From positions 32,013-96,012 of the forward strand of contig JAJECP010000030.1 in NCBI GenBank assembly GCA_022821985.1: DNA of 64,000 nt. The letters run 5' to 3'. Below the pieces are notes generated by a model. It ran no database searches, was not told the origin of the DNA, and saw nothing but the letters and a program-made list of their open reading frames with translations. This stretch comes from Acidimicrobiia bacterium (GTDB lineage: Bacteria > Actinomycetota > Acidimicrobiia > Acidimicrobiales > Poriferisodalaceae). Positions 43,289-52,992 of the stretch are shown one piece after another. A program made the position numbers and the translations under genes. The number at the start of each line of letters is the position of its first letter. Positions within the stretch are counted from its first letter, which is position 1.

Positions 43289-45247
43289 TCAGCCCTGACA
43301 ATCGCCGTCTTCGCACCAGATCTGGGCCACGTGGTGTGCCCCGGAGTTCACGGCAAAGGCGCCGACGTCGCTGCCCGGGATCGGCAGATCGGTGAGGTTC
43401 TGCACCCGGGGATTGGCGATCACGCCCCACAGCGTCCAGTACGTCCACAGGTTCCAGACGTTGCGCCCGAAGGCCCGGTTCACCTCTTCTGCGGCCTCAC
43501 GCCGAGCTTCGGGGTCGGGATTGTGGCGGATGACGTCGAATGCGGCATCGATGGCGGGGTCCTGGAAGCGCCCCACATTGGAGGCCAGCTCGGGCACTGT
43601 CGGGTCGATCGGGAGCGCAGTCACCGAGTTCCACCACAGCCACTGCTCGATCGGGTCCACCCCGCCGTGGGCGCGCAGCCCCATCATCTCGTACAGGCCG
43701 GCCAGCGCCAGGCCGAAGTACTGACCCTGCTCGATGGGCTGGATTGACACCGCAATCTCATCGCCGAAGGCAGCCCGCCACATCGACGCGATGAGCTCGT
43801 TCGACTCGACGTTGAACGGGTCATTGGTGGTGTTGAACCCGAACGCCACCGGGTTCTGGCCGCTGTCGGCCTTGCACTGGGCGAACTCGGCCCGAGCGGC
43901 ATCAATGTCGTACGTCGGGTAGCCCGAGTCGTCCAGGTAGCCCATGCTGCCGGGCGGGAACGGCCCGTTGGCCGCCCGTACCAGGCCCCGGAGCCGCTCG
44001 CTGACGAATCGCTCGCCGTCGAACGCGTGCGCGAGCGCCTTGCGGCAGCTCAGGTGCACCAGCGGGTTAGCCGCATTGAGCCCGTGCGGGTCCATCTCGA
44101 TCGGTTCGTCAAGCCCCCGCAGCTCGGCGAGCACCGGGTTCACGCCGGATGCCACATTCATGATGGCGAAGTTGGTCTCGCCGAAGTCGTTGGCTTGCAG
44201 CAGCACGAAGTCGGGGTCACCTTCGTACTTGGCGATCTCATCGGCGTTCGAGGTGTGGATGATGTCGAACTGGCCCGCTCTCAGACCGTTGGTGCGACCG
44301 ACGATGTCCACGGCCACCACGAACTCGATCTCGTCCAGGTACGGCAGGCTCTCGCCGGTGATGCCGTTGGGGCCGCGCCAGTAGTCAGGGTTGCGCTCGG
44401 CGATGAAGCTGTTGCCGTTGCCCGGCGTGTAGCTCACGTACTTGAACGCGCCCAGCCCCACCGGTGCCGACGGATCGCCGGTGGCGCTGGCCAGCCCTGC
44501 AGTCCGCTCCTCAGCCGACAAGGGCGAGAACGGCGAGGTGTACATCGGGTTGTTGGGCAGCGTTTCCAGCCATGCCGGGGAGAACATGAAGCCGCAGCCA
44601 TTCGCCCTCGACGCGGGACCCGGCCCCGTCGCGAACGGGATGGACGTCTCGTAGTAGACGTACTGGCCGTCGCCCCAGACATTCTCGATGCCCAGGTAGC
44701 CGGGCCCGACCTGCTGGCTGAAGCGACACAGATTGATGTTGTAGGCCACGGCCTCGCCGGTCAGCGGCGTGCCGTCGTGGAACCTGATGCCGTCGCGGAT
44801 CCGGAGCGTCCACGTCAGGAAGTCGTCGCTGGCCGTCTCGGTCTCCACCAGGTACGGCACGATGTCGCCGTTGGCGTCGGTGACATACATCGACTCGGTG
44901 ATCGCCCGCATGATCATGCGGCAGGAGATCGCGCACAGCGCTGCGTAGGGCGCGAACGGGTTCGCCGTGTCTGCCTCTATGCCGTACACCAGCCGGCCGC
45001 CATGCACCGGGCCGCCAGCAACCTCCCGGGTGTCCTCGCCGGCGGCTTCACCGGCCTCGCGCGCCTCGACGACCTCCGCCTGCGACTCCCCCAGCGTCGT
45101 CGCGACCTCACCGGCTGCGTCGCTTGCCGAGTCATCGGCGGCCTCGGGCGCAGTGCCCGAGGTGCCGCCGGTGCTGTCGCTGCTGCTGCAGGCGACGGCA
45201 ATCAGCGCGAACGCTGCCGCTGCTGCCAGCGAACGCGCTCGCGCCAA
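43289..45247 (-). CDS. Dpp/Opp-type ABC substrate-binding lipoprotein, copy 2
   Basis: The 652-aa protein has a lipoprotein signal (FALIAVAC, Cys20), a low-complexity Ala/Glu/Asp linker, and an SBP_bac_5-type domain (HGGRLVYGIEADTANPF; IRFHDGTPLTGEAVAYN; PVGLGAFKYVSYTPG). It binds substrate outside the cell for the permease complex. It is a paralogue of the upstream gene, with motif-for-motif agreement. The TTG start follows a GGAGGAGG site. It is cysteine-rich for its class, with CAISC, LCRF, SCRK, QCKA and a closing CEDGDC. Confidence 0.92.
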   Translation of the reverse strand: MARARSLAAAAAFALIAVACSSSDSTGGTSGTAPEAADDSASDAAGEVATTLGESQAEVVEAREAGEAAGEDTREVAGGPVHGGRLVYGIEADTANPFAPYAALCAISCRMIMRAITESMYVTDANGDIVPYLVETETASDDFLTWTLRIRDGIRFHDGTPLTGEAVAYNINLCRFSQQVGPGYLGIENVWGDGQYVYYETSIPFATGPGPASRANGCGFMFSPAWLETLPNNPMYTSPFSPLSAEERTAGLASATGDPSAPVGLGAFKYVSYTPGNGNSFIAERNPDYWRGPNGITGESLPYLDEIEFVVAVDIVGRTNGLRAGQFDIIHTSNADEIAKYEGDPDFVLLQANDFGETNFAIMNVASGVNPVLAELRGLDEPIEMDPHGLNAANPLVHLSCRKALAHAFDGERFVSERLRGLVRAANGPFPPGSMGYLDDSGYPTYDIDAARAEFAQCKADSGQNPVAFGFNTTNDPFNVESNELIASMWRAAFGDEIAVSIQPIEQGQYFGLALAGLYEMMGLRAHGGVDPIEQWLWWNSVTALPIDPTVPELASNVGRFQDPAIDAAFDVIRHNPDPEARREAAEEVNRAFGRNVWNLWTYWTLWGVIANPRVQNLTDLPIPGSDVGAFAVNSGAHHVAQIWCEDGDCQG

Positions 45248-45278
45248 CTGCCGCCTCCTCCTTCGTTCTGGTAGGTGC

Positions 45279-47327
45279 TCAGCCCTGGCAGTTCCCGTCT
45301 GTGCACCAGATCTGCGCCAGGTGGTGCTTGCCGGAGATCACCGGGAAGGCGCCCTCGGCATTGTCGGGGATCGGCAGATCGGTGATGTTCTGCACCCGCG
45401 GGTTGGCGATGACCCCCCACAGCGTCCAGTAGGTCCACAGGTTCCAGACGTTCTTGCCGAATGCTCGGTTGACGGCTTCAGCCGCCTCTCGTCGGGCCTC
45501 TGGGTCCGGATTGTGGCGGATGACCTGGTAGGCCGCGTCGATCTCGGGATCCTGGAAGCGCCCGAAGTTCAACGCGAGCTCAGGCACGCCGGGGTTGACG
45601 GGGCTCGCCGTTGCCGAGCTCCACCAGTACCACTGCTCAGCCGGATCCACGCCGCCGTGGTTGCGCCAGCCCTGCATCTGGAACACGCCTGCAAGTGCAA
45701 GCCCGATGTATTGGCCCTGCTCGATCGGCGCGATCGTCACCGCGAGTTCGTCGCCGAAGGCGTCGTTCCACATCGACACGATGAGCTCGTTGGACTCCAC
45801 GTTGAACGCGTCGTTAGTGGTGTTGAACGAGAACGTCACCGGGTTCTGGCCGCTGTCGGCCTTGCACTGCTCGAACTCCGCCTGTGCAGCCTCGACGTCG
45901 TAGGTCGGGAAGCCGGAGTCCTCCAGGTGGCCCACGCTGCCCGGCGGGAACGGGCCGTTCGCGACCTGCACCAAGCCTTGGTGGCGTTCGTTGGCGAAGC
46001 GCTCGCCGTCGAACGCGTGGGCCATCGCCTTGCGGCAGCTCAGATGCACCAGCGGATTGGTCGAATTGATGCCCAGCGGGTCCATCTGGATGAGCTGGCT
46101 CGCATCGGTGGGGTCGCCGCCGCGCACGAAGGTGAGCACCGGGTTCACGCCGGACGCGACGTTGATGAGGTTGTGGCTGGTCTCGCCGAAGTCGTTGGCC
46201 TGCAGCAGCACGAAGTCCTCGTCGCCCTCGTACTTGGCGATCTCATCGGCGTTGGCCGTGTGAATGATGTCGAACTGGCCGGCTTTCAGACCGTTGGAGC
46301 GGCCCTGGATGTCCACGGCCACGACGAATTCGATCTCGTCCAGGTACGGCAGGTTCTCGCCCGTGATGCCGTTCTCGCCACGCCAGTAGTCCGGGTTGCG
46401 CTCGGCGATGAAGCTGTTGCCGTTGCCCGGCGTATAGCTCACGAACCTGAAGGCGCCCAGCCCGACCGGCGCAGATGGATCGCCAGTGGCGTGCGCGAGG
46501 GCCGCCTCGCGAGCGGCCTCAGGCAGCGGGGATGCCGGTGAGACATACAGCGGGTTGTTGGGCAGCGTTTCCATCCATGCCGGGCTGAACATCTGGCCGC
46601 AGACTTCGGCGCGTCCTGCCGGGCCGACGCCGGTCGCCAGAGGCTGGCCGGGGCTGGCCGTGACCGTCACCGTCTGGCCTTCGCCGGTGACGCTGTCGAT
46701 GCCCAAGAACGCCGGGCCGGTGAGCTGGCTCAAGCGGCAGAGGTTGATGTTGTAGGCCACGGCCTCACCGGTCAACGGCGTCCCGTCGTGGAACTTGATG
46801 CCGTCGCGGATCGTGACCGTCCAGGTCATGTAGTCGTCGCTGTGCTCCTCCGACTCCACCAGCAAGGGCACGATCTCGCCGTCGGCATCGGTGATGTACA
46901 GCGAGTCGGTGATGGCACGGAAGATCATGCGGCAGCTGATCGCGCACGACGTGGCGTAGTGGACGAACGGGTTGGCCGAGTCGGCCTCGATGCCGTAAAC
47001 GAGCTTGCCGCCATGGACCGGGCCGGTCTCGGTCTCGCGGACGTCCTCGCCCGTGGCTTCGCCGGCCTCGCGGGCCTCGACCACCTCTTCTTCCTGCTCG
47101 GACATGGTGGTGGAAGGCGCTTCGACAGCAGCCTCGGTGGTGTCTGGATCCGCCGGTGCGGCGCCGTCGCCGGTGTCGCCGCCGTCATCTCCGCCGCCGC
47201 AGGCGACTGCGATCAGGGCGAAGGCGGCGAGCACCACGCCCAGCCGAATGCCGAACGAGCGCCGCGACCCTCGGCGGCGCCTGCTCGTGAGTTGATCGGC
47301 ATGGCGCCGCGAGTGAGCTGTGTGCAT
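45279..47327 (-). CDS. Dpp/Opp-type ABC substrate-binding lipoprotein, copy 1
   Basis: The 682-aa protein has a longer arginine-rich lead, a signal peptide with FALIAVAC (Cys43), a Glu/Ala linker and the same domain and cysteine pattern as the downstream copy, including the closing CTDGNC. ATG 47327 follows GGGGAGGAG. The two genes probably arose by tandem duplication and may serve different ligands through one permease complex. As the first gene of the operon it should be most abundant. Confidence 0.92.
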   Translation of the reverse strand: MHTAHSRRHADQLTSRRRRGSRRSFGIRLGVVLAAFALIAVACGGGDDGGDTGDGAAPADPDTTEAAVEAPSTTMSEQEEEVVEAREAGEATGEDVRETETGPVHGGKLVYGIEADSANPFVHYATSCAISCRMIFRAITDSLYITDADGEIVPLLVESEEHSDDYMTWTVTIRDGIKFHDGTPLTGEAVAYNINLCRLSQLTGPAFLGIDSVTGEGQTVTVTASPGQPLATGVGPAGRAEVCGQMFSPAWMETLPNNPLYVSPASPLPEAAREAALAHATGDPSAPVGLGAFRFVSYTPGNGNSFIAERNPDYWRGENGITGENLPYLDEIEFVVAVDIQGRSNGLKAGQFDIIHTANADEIAKYEGDEDFVLLQANDFGETSHNLINVASGVNPVLTFVRGGDPTDASQLIQMDPLGINSTNPLVHLSCRKAMAHAFDGERFANERHQGLVQVANGPFPPGSVGHLEDSGFPTYDVEAAQAEFEQCKADSGQNPVTFSFNTTNDAFNVESNELIVSMWNDAFGDELAVTIAPIEQGQYIGLALAGVFQMQGWRNHGGVDPAEQWYWWSSATASPVNPGVPELALNFGRFQDPEIDAAYQVIRHNPDPEARREAAEAVNRAFGKNVWNLWTYWTLWGVIANPRVQNITDLPIPDNAEGAFPVISGKHHLAQIWCTDGNCQG

Positions 47328-47475
47328 CGTGGATTCTCCTCCCCACTGCGCCACCGCGGCGCTTTGCGCGAAACCTACTAGCCCCGTTACCGGGCTCTGT
47401 ACCCGGCCCTGTTCTCGGCTCGGGCCCTCGTTTGGCTTGCGACCGTCGTGCTCGCTGGGCCGGTACGGTGCGGCC

Positions 47476-47548
47476 GGGCCGGTAGCTCAGTGGTCAGAGC
47501 AGGCGACTCATAATCGCTGGGTCGTGGGTTCGATCCCCACCCGGCCCA
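47476..47548 (+). tRNA. tRNA-Ile2 (anticodon CAT, lysidine-modified type)
   Basis: The cloverleaf has acceptor GGGCCGG/CCGGCCC, D arm GCTC...GAGC, anticodon arm GGCGA-CTCATAA-TCGCT and T arm GTGGG-TTCGATC-CCCAC. CAT could read Met or, after lysidine modification, Ile AUA. The C4-G69 and C5-G68 pairs and the close match of the D and anticodon arms to Escherichia coli tRNA-Ile2 favour Ile. Elongator Met remains possible. Confidence 0.85.
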
Positions 47549-47672
47549 CCCACTGTCCGGAGTGCACAACGACCACGACGTCGGCCGCGCGCAGGACGAC
47601 CGCGCCGTCAGCGGCGCACTATGACTCAGTATCGTTGCTCCGCACGTTCGGGGCGCAGCGCGGCCCGTTCGG

Positions 47673-47745
47673 TCCGGGGTAGCTCAGTTGGCAGAGCAGC
47701 GGACTGTTAATCCGTTTGTCGTGGGTTCGAGCCCCACCCCCGGAG
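47673..47745 (+). tRNA. tRNA-Asn (anticodon GTT)
   Basis: The acceptor TCCGGGG pairs with CCCCGGA; D arm GCTC...GAGC; anticodon arm GCGGA-CTGTTAA-TCCGT with GTT; T arm GTGGG-TTCGAGC-CCCAC. The discriminator is G. The gene ends six bases from the stop of convergent dnaG. Confidence 0.95.
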
Positions 47746-47750
47746 CTCTC

Positions 47751-49847
47751 TCACCCAGTTGGCTCTGCTTCGCCCAACGAATCAAGCCAGACTCGCATGG
47801 CCTGGACTGCAGCTATGCGCCTGTCGAGATCCAGCAACTCAGGCTCGCGCTCGCGCAGCCATCGCAGATGTCGGTGGCGGAACTCCAACTGCGCATCCGC
47901 AGAAAGGCTCGGGTCAAGCTCTGTCCTGGGGACGTCTCCGCCTGCGCTGACACTGTCGATCGTTGTGCGGACAAAGTGCCACATGTCCATCGCCACGCGG
48001 TCTTTGGCGTCTTCTTCGCTCACGTGCGCCCCTGCGACATCAGCAGCGAGCAGCAATTCGGCAACAGGATCGACATTTACATCGGGCGGGTCGTCCTGCT
48101 CCGGGTCGCCTCCCGATGAGTTGGTTTGCGATGAGTGGCCTGCTGTCGCGGCACGCTCGCGCCAGCCCTCGTCGCTCGTCATCTGCGCGAATGCCTCGCG
48201 TCCCATGGGCGTCGCGAACATCTCGGGCACCATCAGGCTGAGCACGTCGCTGTGGGGGGAAGCCGCCGCCGCCAGCAGTTTCAGGTCCCTTTCGGCTTGC
48301 TTGCGAGCGTCGGGTTTCCGCTGGCGTGCGCTGCGCCGCTGGGAGCGCGAGGTACGGGTTTCGCCCGAGCCGCTGCCTAAGCCGCTCCCGTCGTTGGCGT
48401 AGGGAGGACCGTCGTTGGAATAGCCGGTGTCGTCGTAGTCGCCGCCCGGATAGTCGGAGTACCCAGCGTCGTCGTACCAGTCATCGGAATAGGCATGATC
48501 GGCCGCCTCGTAGCTGCGCGCAGTCTCACGTCGCCGCTCGGCGGCCGCACGATCGTCCAGACGGTGTCGGGCCGCGTCAACGCGTTCGCGGAACTTCTCG
48601 ACATCCATCGGGACGCGATCGGCAATCGGCCGCAGATCGCCGTCCAGCAGGATCTCCGGCGGATACACGGCGAACACTTCGGCCGCGTCGTCTGCGGCGC
48701 GATCGCGGCCTGAAGGACTCTCGAGTTCGGCACGTTCCAGAATCCGCTCGGCCCGGAAGGTGTGCAGCGGTTGAGCTTCGTCCAATGCCCTGCGCAGCGC
48801 AGGCGGGTTGCTAGCTGCAAGGTCGCCCGGATCGGATCCCGGCGGGAGCGCCGCGACGAAGATGTCGAGTCCGAACTCCCGCTCCCATTGGTGTACCCGC
48901 TCGGCGGCGGTCTGACCCGCTGCATCCGCGTCGAACGCCAGCACGATGCGCTTGGCTGAACGTGAGAGCAGTTCGGCGTGCTGCTTGGTCAGCGCTGTGC
49001 CGCAGGTGGCAACGGCCTCGGAGACTCCGGCCGAGTCGCAGCCGATGACGTCGGTATGGCCCTCGCAGACCACTATTCGTTCCGAGGTCCGGGCAGCCTG
49101 CTTGGCCAAGTGGAGCCCGTAGAGCACCTTGCTCTTGTCGTAGACCGTGGTGCTGGCAGTGTTCTTGTACTTCGGACCCTTAGGCGGCGGCTCACCGGAC
49201 CGAGGCAGAACGCGTCCGGCGAAGCTGACTACACGGCCGCTCGCGTCGCAGATTGGGAACATGACACGGTCCCGAAAGAAATCCGATTCCTGTTCCGCCG
49301 ACGCCAGCCCGGCCTGCCTGAGCAGATCCACCGGGGCGCCGAGGTGCTCGCACAGCGCATCCCATAGCGGCGGGGCGTAGCCGAGGCGCCACTTCATCAC
49401 CGTCTCGCGGTCATAGCCGCGCCGTCGCAGGTACGCCCGCGCCTCGCCCGCGTCGGGGCTGCTCATTAGGCGCTCGTGGTAGAAGCGAGCAGCACGCTCC
49501 AGCAGGTCCAGCAGCTCTTTGCGGCGCTGGTTGGCGCGCTGCGCGCCGGGCGCGTCGTAGGTGAGCTCGATGTTCGCCGCGGCCGCCAGCTGCTCGACGG
49601 CGTCGGTGAAGTCGAGGTGCTCGGTCTCACGCAGGAACGTGATGGCATCGCCCGAGGCCTTGCAGCCGAAGCAGTGGTAGAAGCCCTCGGCGCCGTTGAC
49701 GCTGAACGAGGGGGTCTTCTCGGTGTGGAACGGGCACAGCCCCACATGGCGGCTGCCGACACGCTTCAGGCTCACCCGCCTGCCGATGAGCGCGACAAGA
49801 TCGGTCGCCTCGCGCACACGCTGCACGTCGGAATCCCGAATACTCAT
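47751..49847 (-). CDS. dnaG: DNA primase DnaG
   Basis: The 698-aa protein has the N-terminal CHC2 zinc domain (CPFHTEKTPSF with FYHCFGC), the RNA-polymerase domain with GRVVSFAGRVLP, and the Toprim motif VVCEGHTDVI with LAFDADAAG. It primes lagging-strand DNA synthesis. A Gly/Asp/Tyr-rich low-complexity stretch (about 470-510) precedes the helicase-binding tail. An ATG at 49847 is used; a GTG two codons upstream is possible. Confidence 0.96.
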   Translation of the reverse strand: MSIRDSDVQRVREATDLVALIGRRVSLKRVGSRHVGLCPFHTEKTPSFSVNGAEGFYHCFGCKASGDAITFLRETEHLDFTDAVEQLAAAANIELTYDAPGAQRANQRRKELLDLLERAARFYHERLMSSPDAGEARAYLRRRGYDRETVMKWRLGYAPPLWDALCEHLGAPVDLLRQAGLASAEQESDFFRDRVMFPICDASGRVVSFAGRVLPRSGEPPPKGPKYKNTASTTVYDKSKVLYGLHLAKQAARTSERIVVCEGHTDVIGCDSAGVSEAVATCGTALTKQHAELLSRSAKRIVLAFDADAAGQTAAERVHQWEREFGLDIFVAALPPGSDPGDLAASNPPALRRALDEAQPLHTFRAERILERAELESPSGRDRAADDAAEVFAVYPPEILLDGDLRPIADRVPMDVEKFRERVDAARHRLDDRAAAERRRETARSYEAADHAYSDDWYDDAGYSDYPGGDYDDTGYSNDGPPYANDGSGLGSGSGETRTSRSQRRSARQRKPDARKQAERDLKLLAAAASPHSDVLSLMVPEMFATPMGREAFAQMTSDEGWRERAATAGHSSQTNSSGGDPEQDDPPDVNVDPVAELLLAADVAGAHVSEEDAKDRVAMDMWHFVRTTIDSVSAGGDVPRTELDPSLSADAQLEFRHRHLRWLREREPELLDLDRRIAAVQAMRVWLDSLGEAEPTG

Positions 49848-49930
49848 GTTCACTGCGACGCTAACGATTTGTCAGCACCTGAGTTGGCCCAGTTCGTGCC
49901 CTGCTACCGGTCCTGCCGGCAGGCTCGCTC

Positions 49931-51472
49931 TTACCCGACCCCTGCACCGGCGAGAAGGGTTTGTGCGGCGGCTAGGCGGGCTATTGGTACGCGGTAGGGC
50001 GAGCATGAGACGTAGTCGAGCCCTGCTCGCACTGCGAATTCGATGCTGGCCGGGTCGCCGCCGTGCTCGCCGCAGATGCCGGCGCGCAGGCCTGGATTGG
50101 CAGCGCGCCCTCGCTCCATCGCACTGCTCACGAGCTCGCCGACGCCGGCACGGTCCAGCGAGGCAAACGGATCGGCATTCAGCAGCCCATCGGCGACATA
50201 GGGCGCAATGACCTGCGTCGCCGTGTCATCGCGGCTGAAGCCGAACACCATCTGGGTGAGGTCGTTGGTGCCGAAGCTCGCGAACTCCACGCCGCTCGCC
50301 AACTCGCCGGCGATGAGGCAGGCACGGGGCGTCTCGATCATGGTGCCGACCGGCGGTGCCGTACCGGCATCGGCACCTTTCCACGCCGAATGCACCGCGC
50401 CCACTGCGGCCGCCAGCTCGCCGGCGGTGGACACGAGGGGCACCATGATCTCCGCACGAGGGTCGCCGCCCGCGCCACGACGGTCTGCCACGGCGCCTGC
50501 GAGCGCCTCCACCTGCGCGGCATAGAGCTCGGGGCGCAGCAGCCCGAGCCGCACGCCGCGCACACCGAGCATCGGATTGTGCTCGTGCCACTGCGCGGCT
50601 TCGTCGGGATCCGCGCCGGCAAGGAACTCGTGCATGGGCGCATCGAGCAGCCGGACCGTGACGGGCAGCCCATCCATCGCCGCCAGCAGCTCCCGAAAAT
50701 CTGCTCGCTGGGCCGCTGCGAGATCGTCGACGTGCTCGTCGTGCCCGCGCAGCACGACGTGCTGCACGATCTCCAGCCGGTCGGGCTCCAAGAACATGTG
50801 CTCGGTGCGGCACAATCCGATGCCTTGCGCCCCGAGTTCGCGGGCCGTCGCCGCATCAGCCGCGGTGTCCGCATTGGCGAGCACGGCGAACCTCCCTGCC
50901 GCGACCCGATCCGCCCAATCGAGCACCTCAGCAATCTCCGCCGGCAGCACCGAACCCGGCTCCGTACCCGCACCAGCACCGCCGACAGTCGACCCGGCGA
51001 TCTCACGGTCGCCGAGCGTCACCGCACCGGTGGATCCATCAATCGAGATCGGCGTGCCATTGGCAATACGCCGGTCACCGACCATGAAGCAATCGACCTC
51101 CACGGTGATCTCGCGAGCGTCGCACACGGCCGGAATGCCCCAGCCCCGCGCCACCACCGCCGCATGGCTCGCCAGCCCGCCCCGGGCGGTCAGGATTCCC
51201 GCCGACAGGCCCATCGCCGCCACGTCGGCGGGGGTGGTCTCGGTGGCGACCAGGATCACCGTGCTGCCCGCGGACGCCAGATCCAGCGCTGCCTCGGAGC
51301 CCACAGCTACCAGCCCCGACGCCGCCCCCGGCGACGCCGCCAGACCGGTAGTCAGCACCACACCGGCATCGCCCGCAAATGTCGGGTGCAGGGTTGCTAC
51401 CAGCTCGTCGAAGCTGAGATCGGCGACGGCCTGCTGCTGGCGAGCGCTCAGTCCGGTCTCAGCGTCCGCCAT
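49931..51472 (-). CDS. PPDK-like protein lacking the ATP-grasp domain
   Basis: The 513-aa protein contains the phosphohistidine domain (TARGGLASHAAVVARG) and the PEP/pyruvate barrel (GIGLCRTEHMF; FGTNDLTQMVFGFSRD; GICGEHGGDPAS) of pyruvate phosphate dikinase, but not the roughly 340-residue N-terminal nucleotide-binding domain. Full PPDK is about 880 residues. It starts directly with SARQQQAVADLSFDELVATLHPTFAG. The catalytic histidine and cysteine are present, so phosphate could pass from PEP or from another protein, as in PTS enzyme I. It lies between dnaG and glyS; no ATP-grasp partner is seen nearby. Confidence 0.85.
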   Translation of the reverse strand: MADAETGLSARQQQAVADLSFDELVATLHPTFAGDAGVVLTTGLAASPGAASGLVAVGSEAALDLASAGSTVILVATETTPADVAAMGLSAGILTARGGLASHAAVVARGWGIPAVCDAREITVEVDCFMVGDRRIANGTPISIDGSTGAVTLGDREIAGSTVGGAGAGTEPGSVLPAEIAEVLDWADRVAAGRFAVLANADTAADAATARELGAQGIGLCRTEHMFLEPDRLEIVQHVVLRGHDEHVDDLAAAQRADFRELLAAMDGLPVTVRLLDAPMHEFLAGADPDEAAQWHEHNPMLGVRGVRLGLLRPELYAAQVEALAGAVADRRGAGGDPRAEIMVPLVSTAGELAAAVGAVHSAWKGADAGTAPPVGTMIETPRACLIAGELASGVEFASFGTNDLTQMVFGFSRDDTATQVIAPYVADGLLNADPFASLDRAGVGELVSSAMERGRAANPGLRAGICGEHGGDPASIEFAVRAGLDYVSCSPYRVPIARLAAAQTLLAGAGVG

Positions 51473-51477
51473 TGCGC

Positions 51478-52836
51478 TCAGAGATCCAGGCGGCCGGTGA
51501 GATGTTCGACCAGTGCGTCGATTGGCACACGGTCCTGGGCCATCGTGTCGCGGTCACGCACGGTCACGCAGCGATCGTCGACAGACTCGAAGTCGACCGT
51601 CACGCACAGCGGCGTGCCGATCTCGTCCTGGCGGCGGTAGCGGCGGCCGATGGCCTGAGTCTCGTCGTAGTCACACATCCAGTGCGGCTGGCACATCGCC
51701 AGCACCTCGCCGGCCAATGCGGGAAGCGGTTCCTTGCGAGACAGCGGCAGCACCGCCACCTTGTACGGCGCCAGCCGCGGGTGCAGCCCTAGCACCGTGC
51801 GCAACTCGTCGTTGACGGTCTCTTCCCGGAACGCAGCCAGCAGGAAGGCCATCAGCGCCCGCGTTGCCCCCGCCGCCGGCTCGATCACATGCGGCACGTA
51901 CCGCTCGCCGCTCGCCTGGTCGAAGTACTCCAGCTTCTGGCCCGAGTGCTCGGCGTGCTGGCGCAGGTCGTAATCGCCGCGGTTGGCGATGCCCTCGAGT
52001 TCGCCCCAGCCCCACGGGAACAGGTACTCGACATCGCTGGTGCCGCTGGAGTAGTGGCTGAGCTCGTCGGCGTCATGGGCGCGCAGGCGAAGCTGGCCCG
52101 CCGGGATGCCCAAGTCGGCATACCACTGGAGCCGCTCGGCGAGCCAGTACTCGTACCACTGCGGGGCCTCGGCGGGCGGTACGAAGAACTCGAGTTCCAT
52201 CTGCTCGAACTCGCGGGTGCGGAACACGAAGTTGCCCGGCGTGATCTCGTTGCGGAACGACTTGCCCACCTGGGCGATGCCGAACGGCGGGCGCTTGCGG
52301 CTCGTCTCCAGGATGTTCTTGAAGTTGACGAACATGCCCTGGGCGGTCTCGGGGCGCAGGTACACCTCGGCGCCCGCGCCCTCCACCGGCCCGGCCTGGG
52401 TGCGGAACATGAGGTTGAAGGCCCGGGCCTCGGTGAACGTGCCGCGCCGGCCGCAGTTCGGGCACACATCCGGGTCGTCGAGCTGATCCTGGCGGTGGCG
52501 GGTCTTGCAATAGGTGCAGTCCACCAGCGGGTCGGTGAAGTTCTTCAGGTGGCCCGATGCCTCCCATATCTGGGGAGGGCCCAGGATGGACGCGTCGAGA
52601 CCCACGACGTCGCTGCGCATCTGCACCATGGAGCGCCACCAAGCGTCCTTGACGTTCCTCAGGAGCTGCGCCCCGATCGGCCCGTAGTCGTACGCGCTGC
52701 GGAAACCGCCATAGATCTCGGCCGAGCCGAAGACGATGCCGCGGCGCTTGCAGAGATTGACGATCTTGTCGAACAGCGCGGGATCGGGACCCGGCTCTTC
52801 GGATTCGGCGCCAGCGGTACTCGTCACGAGCGGCAA
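51478..52836 (-). CDS. glyS: glycyl-tRNA synthetase, class II alpha2 type
   Basis: The 452-aa enzyme has the class II motifs (IYGGFRSAYDYGPIG; FRNEITPGNFVFRTREFEQME with motif 2; ATRALMAFLLAAF with motif 3) and the zinc-type CTYCKTRH...CPNCGRR insertion. It charges tRNA-Gly. The TTG at 52836 is listed; GTG 52827 is an equal alternative, without a clear ribosome site for either. Confidence 0.95.
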   Translation of the reverse strand: MPLVTSTAGAESEEPGPDPALFDKIVNLCKRRGIVFGSAEIYGGFRSAYDYGPIGAQLLRNVKDAWWRSMVQMRSDVVGLDASILGPPQIWEASGHLKNFTDPLVDCTYCKTRHRQDQLDDPDVCPNCGRRGTFTEARAFNLMFRTQAGPVEGAGAEVYLRPETAQGMFVNFKNILETSRKRPPFGIAQVGKSFRNEITPGNFVFRTREFEQMELEFFVPPAEAPQWYEYWLAERLQWYADLGIPAGQLRLRAHDADELSHYSSGTSDVEYLFPWGWGELEGIANRGDYDLRQHAEHSGQKLEYFDQASGERYVPHVIEPAAGATRALMAFLLAAFREETVNDELRTVLGLHPRLAPYKVAVLPLSRKEPLPALAGEVLAMCQPHWMCDYDETQAIGRRYRRQDEIGTPLCVTVDFESVDDRCVTVRDRDTMAQDRVPIDALVEHLTGRLDL

Positions 52837-52970
52837 GGGTACTGACGGCCTGCGAGGGCTCCGGGGCGAATTTCGGCGGGCGGAGCTTCACCGGCTACGC
52901 GCCGCTCATTGTTGCCCGCTCGAGTTCGCTCCGCTCACGGGCCGCTCGGGCCACGGCTTCGCCCGCCGGC

Positions 52971-52987
52971 TCAGCCTCCTAGGCTGA
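52971..52987. promoter_or_regulatory. hairpin just upstream of a small membrane protein gene
   Basis: TCAGCCT-CCT-AGGCTGA is a perfect seven-pair stem with a three-base loop, five bases before the ATG at 52993. It would cover the normal ribosome-site position, so it could limit translation. No other evidence is seen. Confidence 0.3.
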
Positions 52988-52992
52988 CTGCC

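Noticed and set aside
47476..47548. tRNA-Met elongator or initiator
   Set aside because: The anticodon is CAT, but the C4-G69 and C5-G68 pairs and arm sequence match tRNA-Ile2; the initiator GGG/CCC anticodon-stem pairs are absent.
50063..51640. Plus-strand frame over the PPDK-like and glyS genes
   Set aside because: Antisense to two conserved genes and compositionally unlike a protein.
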